Part shown: positions 8,327 through 15,872 of the stretch, one piece after another | Numbering within the stretch: the stretch's first letter is position 1 | How the letters are laid out: each line of letters opens with the position of its first letter | Assembly (NCBI GenBank): GCA_964451955.1 | Contig: CAYVKG010000003.1 | Coordinates: forward strand, 1-64,000 | Length of the DNA stretch: 64,000 bases | DNA from: JAPLNB01 sp964451955 | GTDB taxonomy: Bacteria; Planctomycetota; Phycisphaerae; Tepidisphaerales; Tepidisphaeraceae | Reading direction: 5' to 3' | Translations under genes and position numbers: made by a program | The notes under the pieces: generated by a model | The model's database searches: none | Told to the model about the DNA's origin: nothing | What the model saw: the letters and a program-made list of their open reading frames with translations, nothing else

Positions 8327-9025
8327 TCAGCGGGTCATTTTGAGGCCCGGGATTTGTTTCTGGACCTCGTCGCAGTCGAGTGAGGGGGTGGTCCAGTTGG
8401 CTTCCGCGAGTCTATCTTTTTTGGAGCTGTTAGAGACGGCGAGGACGGGGAAACCTTCGTTGCGGACATTGCGGATGACAGCGGGGGCGTCTTCGACGAT
8501 GAGGCACTCTTCGGGTTTGAGGATTTTCTTGAGTTTTTCGGAGAGGAGTCTGAGGGTGAGGAGATAGCCTTCGGGGCTGGGTTTTCCGGCGGAGACGTCT
8601 TCGGCGGCGACGATGACGGAGAAGCAATCGCGGAGGGAGACGCCTTCGAGCATCATTTCGACTTCATCTCGGAGAGCGCCGGAGCAGATGGCGAGGGGGT
8701 AGTTGCGCCAGAGGGCGCGGACGAACTGTTCAACGCCTGGGAGGGGGTGGTATTTGCGGGAGTAGATTTGGGCGAGCATGGCCTCTTTTTTTCTGGTCAT
8801 GACACGGAGGAAGGTTTTGGGGTCGAGGGTGCGGCCGTTTTTTTCGAAGACGCGTTTGAAGGCGGCGCGGTCGTCGAAGCCGACGTATTCGTTGTAATAG
8901 TCCTGTTCGGTGAGGTCGATTTTTTCGGCCTTGAGGACTTGCTGGAAGGCGAAGAAGTGGAGGGGTTCGGAGTTCACGAGGACGCCGTCGAAGTCGAAGA
9001 GGATTGCTCGGGGCCAGAGTGCCAT
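8327..9025 (-). CDS. HAD-superfamily hydrolase (phosphatase/phosphomutase type)
   Basis: A 232-residue haloacid-dehalogenase-fold enzyme. Motif I is FDFDGVLVNSE with catalytic Asp11 and Asp13, motif II is ICSGALR around residue 115, motif III contains GKPSPEGYLL with its Lys near 148, and motif IV is CLIVEDAPA. The helical cap between residues 20 and 90 is of the beta-phosphoglucomutase/phosphoglycolate phosphatase type. The exact phosphorylated substrate cannot be read from sequence. It lies 47 bases downstream of purC on the same strand and may be co-transcribed with it. Confidence 0.85.
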   Translation of the reverse strand: MALWPRAILFDFDGVLVNSEPLHFFAFQQVLKAEKIDLTEQDYYNEYVGFDDRAAFKRVFEKNGRTLDPKTFLRVMTRKKEAMLAQIYSRKYHPLPGVEQFVRALWRNYPLAICSGALRDEVEMMLEGVSLRDCFSVIVAAEDVSAGKPSPEGYLLTLRLLSEKLKKILKPEECLIVEDAPAVIRNVRNEGFPVLAVSNSSKKDRLAEANWTTPSLDCDEVQKQIPGLKMTR

Positions 9026-9072
9026 TGTTGCTAGAAGTTATCTGCTGGAGCGTGGCATCGCAACAGCAGGTT

Positions 9073-9963
9073 TTAGGAGGTCCATTGGAGGCCGGTGATT
9101 TTCTGGTAGGCTTCGATGTAGCGTGAGCGGGTGCCCTGGACGACGAAGTCTGGGAGGGCCGGTGCGGGGGGTGTTTTGTCCCAGGGCTGGGATTCGAGGT
9201 AGTTGCGGACGAACTGTTTATCGAAGGAGGGCTGGTCGCGGCCTGGGGAGTACTGATCTGCGGGCCAGAATCGGGAGGAATCGGGTGTGAGGACCTCATC
9301 GATGAGGATGATTTGGCCATCGGGGAGTTGTCCGAACTCGAACTTGGTGTCGGCGATGAGGATTCCTCTGGAGGAGGCGTAGTTGGCGGCGAGGGAGTAG
9401 AGTTGGAGTGTGCGGTCGCGGAGGGTAGAGGCGACGGGATGGGTGACGCGTCTGGCGGTTTCGTCGAAGGAGACGTTGATATCGTGTCCTGATTCTTCCT
9501 TGGTGGCGGGCGTGAAGATTGGGGTGGGTAGCCTATCACACTGTTTGAGGCCAGGGGGGAGTTGGATTCCGCAGACGGTCTGGGACTGCTGGTATTCTTT
9601 CCATCCGGAGCCGGCGAGGTATCCTCTGGCGACGCACTCGATGGGGATGACGGAGGCTTTTTTGACGAGCATGGAGCGGCCGGTGAGCTGATCGGCGAAT
9701 GGGCGGAGTTCGGGGGGGTATTGGGCGACGTTTGTGGCGAGGAGGTGGTTCTGGAATTGGGAGCTGAACATCTGGAACCAGAAGAGACTGAGTGCGGTGA
9801 GGAGTTTTCCTTTATCGGGGATGGGGTTGGGCATGACGCAGTCGTAGGCGCTGATGCGGTCGGTGGCGACGATGAGGAGTGAATCGCCGAGGTCATAGAC
9901 ATCGCGGACCTTGCCACGGCGGACGGGGAGGGGAAGCGAGCTTTGTAGTAGGGCGTTGGTCAT
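9073..9963 (-). CDS. purC: Phosphoribosylaminoimidazole-succinocarboxamide synthase
   Basis: A 296-residue SAICAR synthetase that joins aspartate to CAIR using ATP in de novo purine synthesis. Signatures include RRGKVRDVYDLGD and TDRISAYD near the N-terminus, IECVARGYLAGSGWKEY around residue 120, and LIDEVLTPDSSRFWP around 220, the last two matching the family's two conserved signature regions. The length fits the longer, single-domain form. The start is uncertain: ATG codons occur at 9963, 9972 and 9999; 9963 gives the usual distance to the KVRDVYD motif. No other pur gene is adjacent. Confidence 0.94.
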   Translation of the reverse strand: MTNALLQSSLPLPVRRGKVRDVYDLGDSLLIVATDRISAYDCVMPNPIPDKGKLLTALSLFWFQMFSSQFQNHLLATNVAQYPPELRPFADQLTGRSMLVKKASVIPIECVARGYLAGSGWKEYQQSQTVCGIQLPPGLKQCDRLPTPIFTPATKEESGHDINVSFDETARRVTHPVASTLRDRTLQLYSLAANYASSRGILIADTKFEFGQLPDGQIILIDEVLTPDSSRFWPADQYSPGRDQPSFDKQFVRNYLESQPWDKTPPAPALPDFVVQGTRSRYIEAYQKITGLQWTS

Positions 9964-10097
9964 GTGGGGCATGATAGCGTGGTTTGTGGGCAGGGCCAAT
10001 TGTCTGGGGCGATTTGGGGAGCGGGGGTAATCGTGGCGGGGAGGTTTCGGTGGTGGCGGGAGTCTGCTAATATCGGGGTTGGATTGTGGAAGGAGCT

Positions 10098-11606
10098 ATG
10101 CCGGTACGATTTGAGATATATCGCGAGGGGAGGCGGGTGGAGGCGTATGAGCCGGTGGCGGCGTACCTTGTTGGCCCTGAGAGCGTACCGATAACCGGGG
10201 AGGTTTCGTTTTCGGATGGTTTGCTGATGGCGGGGCGGTCGGACGAGATACCGGTGGGGTTGTCGTTGTTGTGGGACGCCGGGGCGGTGGGTGCGTATCA
10301 TCTGGAGACGGCGCGGCTGCAGCCACGGTTGAGGCCGTACGTGTTGAACGTGGAGCTTGCGCGTCTTCGGCTGATGAAGATTCTGCAGAAGATGGAGGAC
10401 TGGAATTTATTTGACTATCCGAGGGCGGATCGTTTTCTGCAGAAGTTCAAGGAAGCGCAGGACGTATTTTCGGATGCGTTGGTGAGGCTGAGCGAGCCGG
10501 CGGTTGCGTCGCAGCTTGCGGATGAGGCGTTGTCGCGGGGGATAGCGTTGTCGGACGAGCTGACGGCGTTTCACACGGAGATATTGATCAATCGACGTCG
10601 TCAGGGGAACACGTTTGTGAAGCACATTTTTGGATGCCGTGTGGACTGCACGGTGCAGAACCAGAAATACCGGGAGATGCTGACGGGTCATTTTGATTAT
10701 GCGGTGTTGCCGACGCCGTGGAAGGTACTGCAGCCGAAGGAGGGGGTTTTTGAGACGGAGGTGCTGGACAGTTGGGCGGAGGCGTTGGGGAAGAAGCGGA
10801 TGCCGCTGATCGCGGGGCCGCTGGTGAATCTGGATGAGAACGATCTGCCGGACTGGATGTTCATCTGGGAGAACGATTTTGACACGGTTCGGGAGCTGAC
10901 ATACGAGCACGTGCAGCGGCTGGTGCAGCGGTATCGGAAGGCGGTGAGTTTGTGGAATGTGGCGGGTAGTTTGTGCACGAACCGGGCGTTTGCGTTGAGT
11001 TTTGAGCAGATGATTGAGTTGACGCGGCTGCTGGTGGCGCAGGTGAAGAACATTTTGCCGAGCGCGCGGACGCTGGTGACGATTTCGCAGCCATTCGGGG
11101 AGTATCACGCGCGGACGGCATCGAGCGTGGCGCCGTTATTGTATGCGGAGATGGTGGCGCAGGCGGGGATCAATTTTGACGGATTTGCATTGGAATTGGA
11201 GATGGGTGTTCCGCGGCCGGGGATGTTCATGCGGGACCTGTTTCAGATCAGTTGTTTGTTGGACAAATTTTCGGCATTGGGTCGGCCGGTGTTCATTACG
11301 ACCTGTGCGGCGCCGGGGCGTTCGACGCCTGATCCCGGGGACATTTCGGAGGGGCAGTTGGATCCTGCTCAGGCGGGGCAGTGGCAGCGGCCGTGGGACG
11401 AGAAATTGCAGGCGGACTGGATGGAGGCGGTGTATCACATAGCGTTGAGCAAGCCGTTTGTGGAGAGCATTGCGTGGGGGAATCTGGCGGACATCAACCA
11501 GACGGTGCCTGGCGGCGGCTTGATGAACGACATGTTTCAGCCGAAGCCGGGGTTTGAGCGGTTGCAGCAGATGCGGGAGAAGTTTCATAGTTGGCAGAAG
11601 AAGTGA
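10098..11606 (+). CDS. GH10-like protein lacking the catalytic glutamates
   Basis: A 502-residue protein. Residues from about 175 onward follow the layout of glycoside hydrolase family 10 (xylanases): FDYAVLPTPWKVLQPKEGVF resembles the conserved EN-MKW-EP-G-F region, and a later DLPDWM matches the segment before the acid/base strand. The expected acid/base motif WDVVNE is replaced by LWNVAGS, and the nucleophile strand ITELD by FITTCAAP, so both glutamates seem to be missing. The N-terminal 170 residues form a separate, possibly carbohydrate-binding domain. No signal peptide is evident. AAGGAG precedes the ATG at 10098. The stop codon overlaps the start of the next gene, so the two are probably translationally coupled. 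It may be a binding protein rather than an enzyme. Confidence 0.75.
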   Translation: MPVRFEIYREGRRVEAYEPVAAYLVGPESVPITGEVSFSDGLLMAGRSDEIPVGLSLLWDAGAVGAYHLETARLQPRLRPYVLNVELARLRLMKILQKMEDWNLFDYPRADRFLQKFKEAQDVFSDALVRLSEPAVASQLADEALSRGIALSDELTAFHTEILINRRRQGNTFVKHIFGCRVDCTVQNQKYREMLTGHFDYAVLPTPWKVLQPKEGVFETEVLDSWAEALGKKRMPLIAGPLVNLDENDLPDWMFIWENDFDTVRELTYEHVQRLVQRYRKAVSLWNVAGSLCTNRAFALSFEQMIELTRLLVAQVKNILPSARTLVTISQPFGEYHARTASSVAPLLYAEMVAQAGINFDGFALELEMGVPRPGMFMRDLFQISCLLDKFSALGRPVFITTCAAPGRSTPDPGDISEGQLDPAQAGQWQRPWDEKLQADWMEAVYHIALSKPFVESIAWGNLADINQTVPGGGLMNDMFQPKPGFERLQQMREKFHSWQKK

Positions 11607-12058
11607 GAGAAGGGGAGGCGAGAAGGAATTGGGGGATCAGGTTGCGGAGGGGGGATGAAGGGGCGCGGGCGGTGATCTGGACGGCAAGGCAGCGGCTCGG
11701 ATTGACGTTTGTGACGGCGGCGCTGATGGTGTATTTGGGTATTCGGTACGCGGCGAATCGGGAGTATGTGAGCGATTCGTTGCCGGAGGCGGGGACGAGG
11801 GCGGCGGAACTGCCGGAGCGGGTGAACGCGAATACGGCGGATGCGGGGATGTTGGCGGCGATACCGGGGATGGGGAAGTTGCTGGCGGAGCGGATAGTGG
11901 CGGAGCGGGAAGCGTTTGTGGCGGCGAATCCTGGGGCGACTCCGTATGTGAAGCTGGACGATTTGCGGAGGGTGAAGGGGATGGGTCCGGCGACGTTGAA
12001 GACGCTGGAGCCGTATCTGGTGTTTGAGGGGGAGGCTCGCCCGGGGGCGGAGCGGTGA
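11603..12058 (+). CDS. Membrane-anchored helix-hairpin-helix protein (ComEA-like)
   Basis: A 151-residue protein with one transmembrane helix (about residues 30-50, LGLTFVTAALMVYLGI) and a C-terminal DNA-binding-type helix-hairpin-helix pair: VNANTADAGMLAAIPGMG and LRRVKGMGPATLKTLEPYL. This layout is that of ComEA, the DNA receptor in natural transformation, though similar small HhH proteins have other roles. The GTG at 11603 overlaps the previous stop codon (GTGA), suggesting translational coupling; an in-frame TTG at 11591 is an alternative. The downstream neighbour is uvrB. Confidence 0.72.
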   Translation: MREGEARRNWGIRLRRGDEGARAVIWTARQRLGLTFVTAALMVYLGIRYAANREYVSDSLPEAGTRAAELPERVNANTADAGMLAAIPGMGKLLAERIVAEREAFVAANPGATPYVKLDDLRRVKGMGPATLKTLEPYLVFEGEARPGAER

Positions 12059-12072
12059 AGTAGAATGGGGGG

Positions 12073-14148
12073 ATGAACCGATTTGAGGTGGTTAGTTCGT
12101 TCAAGCCACAGGGGGATCAGCCTGAGGCGATTGAGAGGCTTTCGGGCGCGATTGAGGAGGGGCGAGCGGCGCAGGTGCTGATGGGCGTGACGGGTTCGGG
12201 GAAGACGTTCACGATGGCGCACACGATTGCGCGGGTGAATCGGCCGACGCTGGTGATTTCGCACAACAAGACGCTGGCGGCGCAGCTGTACGAGGAGTTC
12301 AAGGAGCTATTTCCGAAGAACGCGGTGGGGTATTTCGTCAGCTATTACGATTACTATCAGCCGGAGGCGTACATACCGCAGCGGGACATTTACATCGAGA
12401 AGGACGCGTCGCGGAATGACGATCTGGATCGATTGAGGCTGGCGGCGACGAGCAATCTGATCAGCCGTCGGGACGTGTTGTTGGTGGCGTCGGTGTCGTG
12501 CATATTCGGGTTGGGGTCGCCGGAGTCGTACCGGGCCAGCGTGGTGCCGTTGTCGGTGGGGGAGCGGATCGAGCGGGATGCGATGCTGCGGAAGCTGATT
12601 GATTTGCAGTATGCGAGGAACGACATTGATTTCAAGCGTGGGACGTTTCGGGTGAGGGGGGATGTGGTGGAGCTTTGCCCATCGTACGAGGAATTCGCGT
12701 ATCACATTGAGTTTTTTGGCGATGAGATCACGGCGATTCGGATGATCAATCCGTTGACGGGGGAACTATTGAAGGAAGAGCGGAGCGTTTTTGTGTATCC
12801 GGCGGTGCATTACGTGATGCCTGAGGAGCGGGTGGAGTCGGCGGTGGCGTCGATTCGGGAGGAACTGGATCAGCGGGTGATGCAGTTGCGTGGGGCGGGG
12901 AAGCTGCTGGAGGCGCAGAGGCTTTTGGCGCGGACGAAGTATGATTTGGAGATGATTCTGGAGGTGGGGTATTGCTCGGGGATTGAGAATTATTCGAGGC
13001 ATCTGGACGGGCGGAAGCCTGGGGAGAAGCCGTACACGCTACTTGATTATTTTCCGAAGGATTTTCTGCTGATTATTGATGAGTCGCACGTGACGATTCC
13101 GCAGTTGCGGGCGATGTACAACGGGGATCGGCAGCGGAAGGAGGTGTTGGTGGAGCACGGGTTTCGGTTGCCGAGCGCGTTGGACAATCGGCCGCTGAGG
13201 TTTGAGGAATTTGAGAAGATGGTCAACCAGGTTGTGTTTGTGACGGCGACGCCGGGGAAGTATGAGTTGGAGCGGACGGGAGGGGAGGTTGTGGAGCAGG
13301 TGATTCGTCCGACGGGGCTGGTGGATCCGGAGATATTTGTGCAGCCGGCGCAGGGGCAGGTGCCGCACCTGCTTTCGCAGATCAAGGAGAGGGCAGCGAA
13401 GGGTGAGCGGGTGCTGGTGACGACGCTGACGAAGAGGCTGGCGGAGGATTTGAGCGCGTATATCCAGGAGGCGGGGATTCGCGGGAGGTATTTGCACAGC
13501 GAGATTGAGACGTTGGAACGGGTGGAGATACTGAAGGATCTGCGTCAGGGGGATTTTGATGTGCTGGTGGGGGTGAATCTGCTGAGGGAGGGGTTGGATT
13601 TGCCGGAAGTGTCGATGGTGGCGATTCTGGATGCGGACAAGGCGGGTTTTTTGCGGAGTGAGACGTCGATCATCCAGATGATCGGGCGTGCGGCGCGGAA
13701 CGTGAACGCGACGGTGTATTTGTATGCGGACACGGTGACGCCTGCGATGCGGAAGGCGATGGAGGAGACGAGTCGTCGGCGGGCGTTGCAGCTTCAGTTC
13801 AACAAGGAGCACGGGATCACGCCGACGACGATTCAGAAGGCGATACGGAGCACGCTGGAGAGCGAGGTGAGGGCGAGGCGCGCGGTGCAGGATGCGATCC
13901 ATGCCAGCGAGAGCGAGGTGGATCAGACGGAGCTGATTCGGCTATTGGAGGAGGAGATGCTGGAAGCGGCGAAGGGGCTGGAGTTTGAGCGGGCGGCGCA
14001 GTTAAGGGACAAGATCAGGGAGTTGAAGGGGATGCCGGTGTTGAGCGGCGGCGGGGGCCAGGGAGCGACGGCGGGGGCGGGGGAGGAGGGGCCGGTGATC
14101 TGGAAGCCGAAGGGCAAGGGGAGGAGGGGGAGGGGCCTGGCGAAGTAA
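12073..14148 (+). CDS. uvrB: Excinuclease ABC subunit B
   Basis: A 691-residue helicase-like subunit of nucleotide excision repair, which accepts damaged DNA from UvrA and recruits UvrC. Walker A is GVTGSGKT at residues 38-45, and the damage-probing beta-hairpin has YYDYYQPEAYIP around 93-104. The helicase C domain carries TTLTKRLAEDL and GRAARN, and the C-terminal UVR domain (LEEEMLEAAKGLEFERAAQLRD) contacts UvrC. A short low-complexity Gly/Ala tail follows. The length is normal. The ATG at 12073 lies 14 bases after the HhH gene stop, consistent with one operon. Confidence 0.97.
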   Translation: MNRFEVVSSFKPQGDQPEAIERLSGAIEEGRAAQVLMGVTGSGKTFTMAHTIARVNRPTLVISHNKTLAAQLYEEFKELFPKNAVGYFVSYYDYYQPEAYIPQRDIYIEKDASRNDDLDRLRLAATSNLISRRDVLLVASVSCIFGLGSPESYRASVVPLSVGERIERDAMLRKLIDLQYARNDIDFKRGTFRVRGDVVELCPSYEEFAYHIEFFGDEITAIRMINPLTGELLKEERSVFVYPAVHYVMPEERVESAVASIREELDQRVMQLRGAGKLLEAQRLLARTKYDLEMILEVGYCSGIENYSRHLDGRKPGEKPYTLLDYFPKDFLLIIDESHVTIPQLRAMYNGDRQRKEVLVEHGFRLPSALDNRPLRFEEFEKMVNQVVFVTATPGKYELERTGGEVVEQVIRPTGLVDPEIFVQPAQGQVPHLLSQIKERAAKGERVLVTTLTKRLAEDLSAYIQEAGIRGRYLHSEIETLERVEILKDLRQGDFDVLVGVNLLREGLDLPEVSMVAILDADKAGFLRSETSIIQMIGRAARNVNATVYLYADTVTPAMRKAMEETSRRRALQLQFNKEHGITPTTIQKAIRSTLESEVRARRAVQDAIHASESEVDQTELIRLLEEEMLEAAKGLEFERAAQLRDKIRELKGMPVLSGGGGQGATAGAGEEGPVIWKPKGKGRRGRGLAK

Positions 14149-14156
14149 GCGTGCGG

Positions 14157-14984
14157 CTACGACCCGTGCCCGAAGTCAAGAGACAATTGGTCGTCTGCTT
14201 TCTTCTGCGAAATGCCTCGCCAAATTTGTCCGCCTATTTTATGCCTTGAGCAGAAGATCAGCTTGTAGAGCCAAGGGCCGGTAGGCATCTTGATTCGTTC
14301 GTACTCGAACTCGACGTAGCCAAGCTTCTGAATCTGCGCCACGTAGATTTGGGTAAGGACTTCAGCTCTCCTATCGAGGGGGTGTTTCGCCGCTTCATCT
14401 CGCCATGCGGTGGTGCCCAAGACTTGATCGAGGTTCGAGCCTGCAGTATCTGCGTATTGCTCCCAGTTGCGTAGGGCATCCAGATGGTCGGGAAAGAAGA
14501 TGATCAGGTCCACTCGCCGGTTGGACAGCTGCCTCAGTGTGCTGTAATGAAGGTGCAGACCATATGGGTCGAGAAATGCCAGCGAAAGACTGGGTGAGGG
14601 GATGGCGGCTACGACCTCGGGGACGGCTACGTTGGCATCTGCCTGAAGAAGGTGCGGCGGATTAGGCTGTGGGAAACGAGTTAGCCGCGATTGCAGGGCC
14701 TCGTAGCGACGGGCGTCCAGTTCACAGAGGTGTAAGCGCGTGAACCTGGACGTGGTTTGCGCGGCTATAAGCGGGGAACCCCATTGAAGCGGTCCGTCCT
14801 TGATTCGCTCGATCCCCGCGCCTGCAAAGAGGTCGATATAGTGCAAGCCGGACCATTTCTTGTCCTTCATTGCGGTGGTGAAAGCATCAAGATAGCGACC
14901 CAGGAAATAGTGTTTGTGTGCAGACCACGGTCCGACTTCAGGGATCTCCAAGTGATCATCGTCCACAGGAGCTAATTCGAGCAT
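14157..14984 (-). CDS. tcmP: Three-Cys-motif partner protein TcmP
   Basis: A 275-residue protein of the TcmP family, known as the genetic partner of three-Cys-motif (Gp37/Gp68-type) proteins. It shows a class I methyltransferase-like fold: HYIDLFAGAG around residue 50 resembles the S-adenosylmethionine-binding motif I, LCELDARRYEAL resembles motif II, and AFLDPYGLHLH around residue 135 resembles motif IV (DPY). The C-terminus has RIKMPTGPWLYKLIFCSRH. The biochemical role is not established. GGGGAA lies about 6 bases before the ATG at 14984. The start overlaps the end of the three-Cys gene by 29 bases. G+C and strand composition differ from the neighbours. Confidence 0.88.
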   Translation of the reverse strand: MLELAPVDDDHLEIPEVGPWSAHKHYFLGRYLDAFTTAMKDKKWSGLHYIDLFAGAGIERIKDGPLQWGSPLIAAQTTSRFTRLHLCELDARRYEALQSRLTRFPQPNPPHLLQADANVAVPEVVAAIPSPSLSLAFLDPYGLHLHYSTLRQLSNRRVDLIIFFPDHLDALRNWEQYADTAGSNLDQVLGTTAWRDEAAKHPLDRRAEVLTQIYVAQIQKLGYVEFEYERIKMPTGPWLYKLIFCSRHKIGGQIWRGISQKKADDQLSLDFGHGS

Positions 14985-15708
14985 GATCGTTCCCCGCAGG
15001 CTGCGCCGGCATCTGGTCCCATGTTCTCCCGTCGAGCTGGCGTCCCGCCTGCTTCTTGTTTACACCGCCCCATTGCTTAAAGAAAAACGGGACACCGTGC
15101 GCGATGCATTGTTCCCGGATCTGTCGTACCCAGTGGATCTCCATCGTGCGGGCGCCCGGCCCGGATTCGCCGCCCACGATGACCCAGCGAATTCCGTCCA
15201 ACGGCAATCTTGGCAGAGGGCCCAATAATGGTTCGAGGGAGAGAAATCGAACAGCGGCGTGGATCTGGCGGAGGCGTTCAATTCGGTGGAGGACGAGCGC
15301 ATTCTCCACGCTCGTGCCCATCCAGATATTGTCGGACCAACATAGCTCACCAGATCGTGCTACCGCAATTTCGGGTCGCTTGGTGAGCACTTGAAACGTG
15401 TGCTGAGGACAGCGATTCATCACGTCAAAGACGCGGCCGATGAACTCAAGCGGCACGTCCTTGTGAAACAAGTCGCTCATCGAATTGACGAAGATCGTCC
15501 GGGGTTTCTTCCAGGTCAGCGGGAGCCCAAGGACATTTTCGTGAAGGGCCAGCCTAAACCCCGCGGCATATTGGGGGACTCCCATTGCCTGAAGGCGCTT
15601 GGCCATCCGCTCTGCGTAGCAGTGTTTGCACCCATCGCTGACCTTGGTGCAGCCTGTCACCGGGTTCCACGTTGCTTCGGTCCACTCGATGGATGATCCC
15701 TGTGCCAT
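14956..15708 (-). CDS. Three-Cys-motif protein, phage Gp37/Gp68 (DUF5131) family
   Basis: A 250-residue protein of the phage Gp37/Gp68 family. The hallmark is WNPVTGCTKVSDGCKHCYAE, a C-x6-C-x2-C motif with Cys20, Cys27 and Cys30, likely holding an iron-sulfur cluster in a radical-SAM-like barrel. Further family motifs are IFVNSMSDLFHKDVP, FQVLTKRPE, NIWMGTSVE, FLSLEPLLGPL and WVIVGGESGPGAR. The C-terminus with FFFKQWGG is also typical. The gene precedes and overlaps tcmP, so the two form one expression unit. The family occurs in phages and mobile islands; the substrate is unknown. AGGA lies 4 bases before the ATG. Confidence 0.9.
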   Translation of the reverse strand: MAQGSSIEWTEATWNPVTGCTKVSDGCKHCYAERMAKRLQAMGVPQYAAGFRLALHENVLGLPLTWKKPRTIFVNSMSDLFHKDVPLEFIGRVFDVMNRCPQHTFQVLTKRPEIAVARSGELCWSDNIWMGTSVENALVLHRIERLRQIHAAVRFLSLEPLLGPLPRLPLDGIRWVIVGGESGPGARTMEIHWVRQIREQCIAHGVPFFFKQWGGVNKKQAGRQLDGRTWDQMPAQPAGNDHARISSCGR

Positions 15709-15872
15709 GTGATCCTAAATTGTACCTAACGATCACGGGTTGAAGAAGCGAAGATTGCGTGACTAATTTCGCTTGCATAGGGCGGTGACCTTGAATTGCC
15801 ATGGCGTGAATGTATCTCGCGGTTGAACTTGGGCGGCGAGTGGGGAAGATGGGCGGAGTCATAGAGGAGCTT

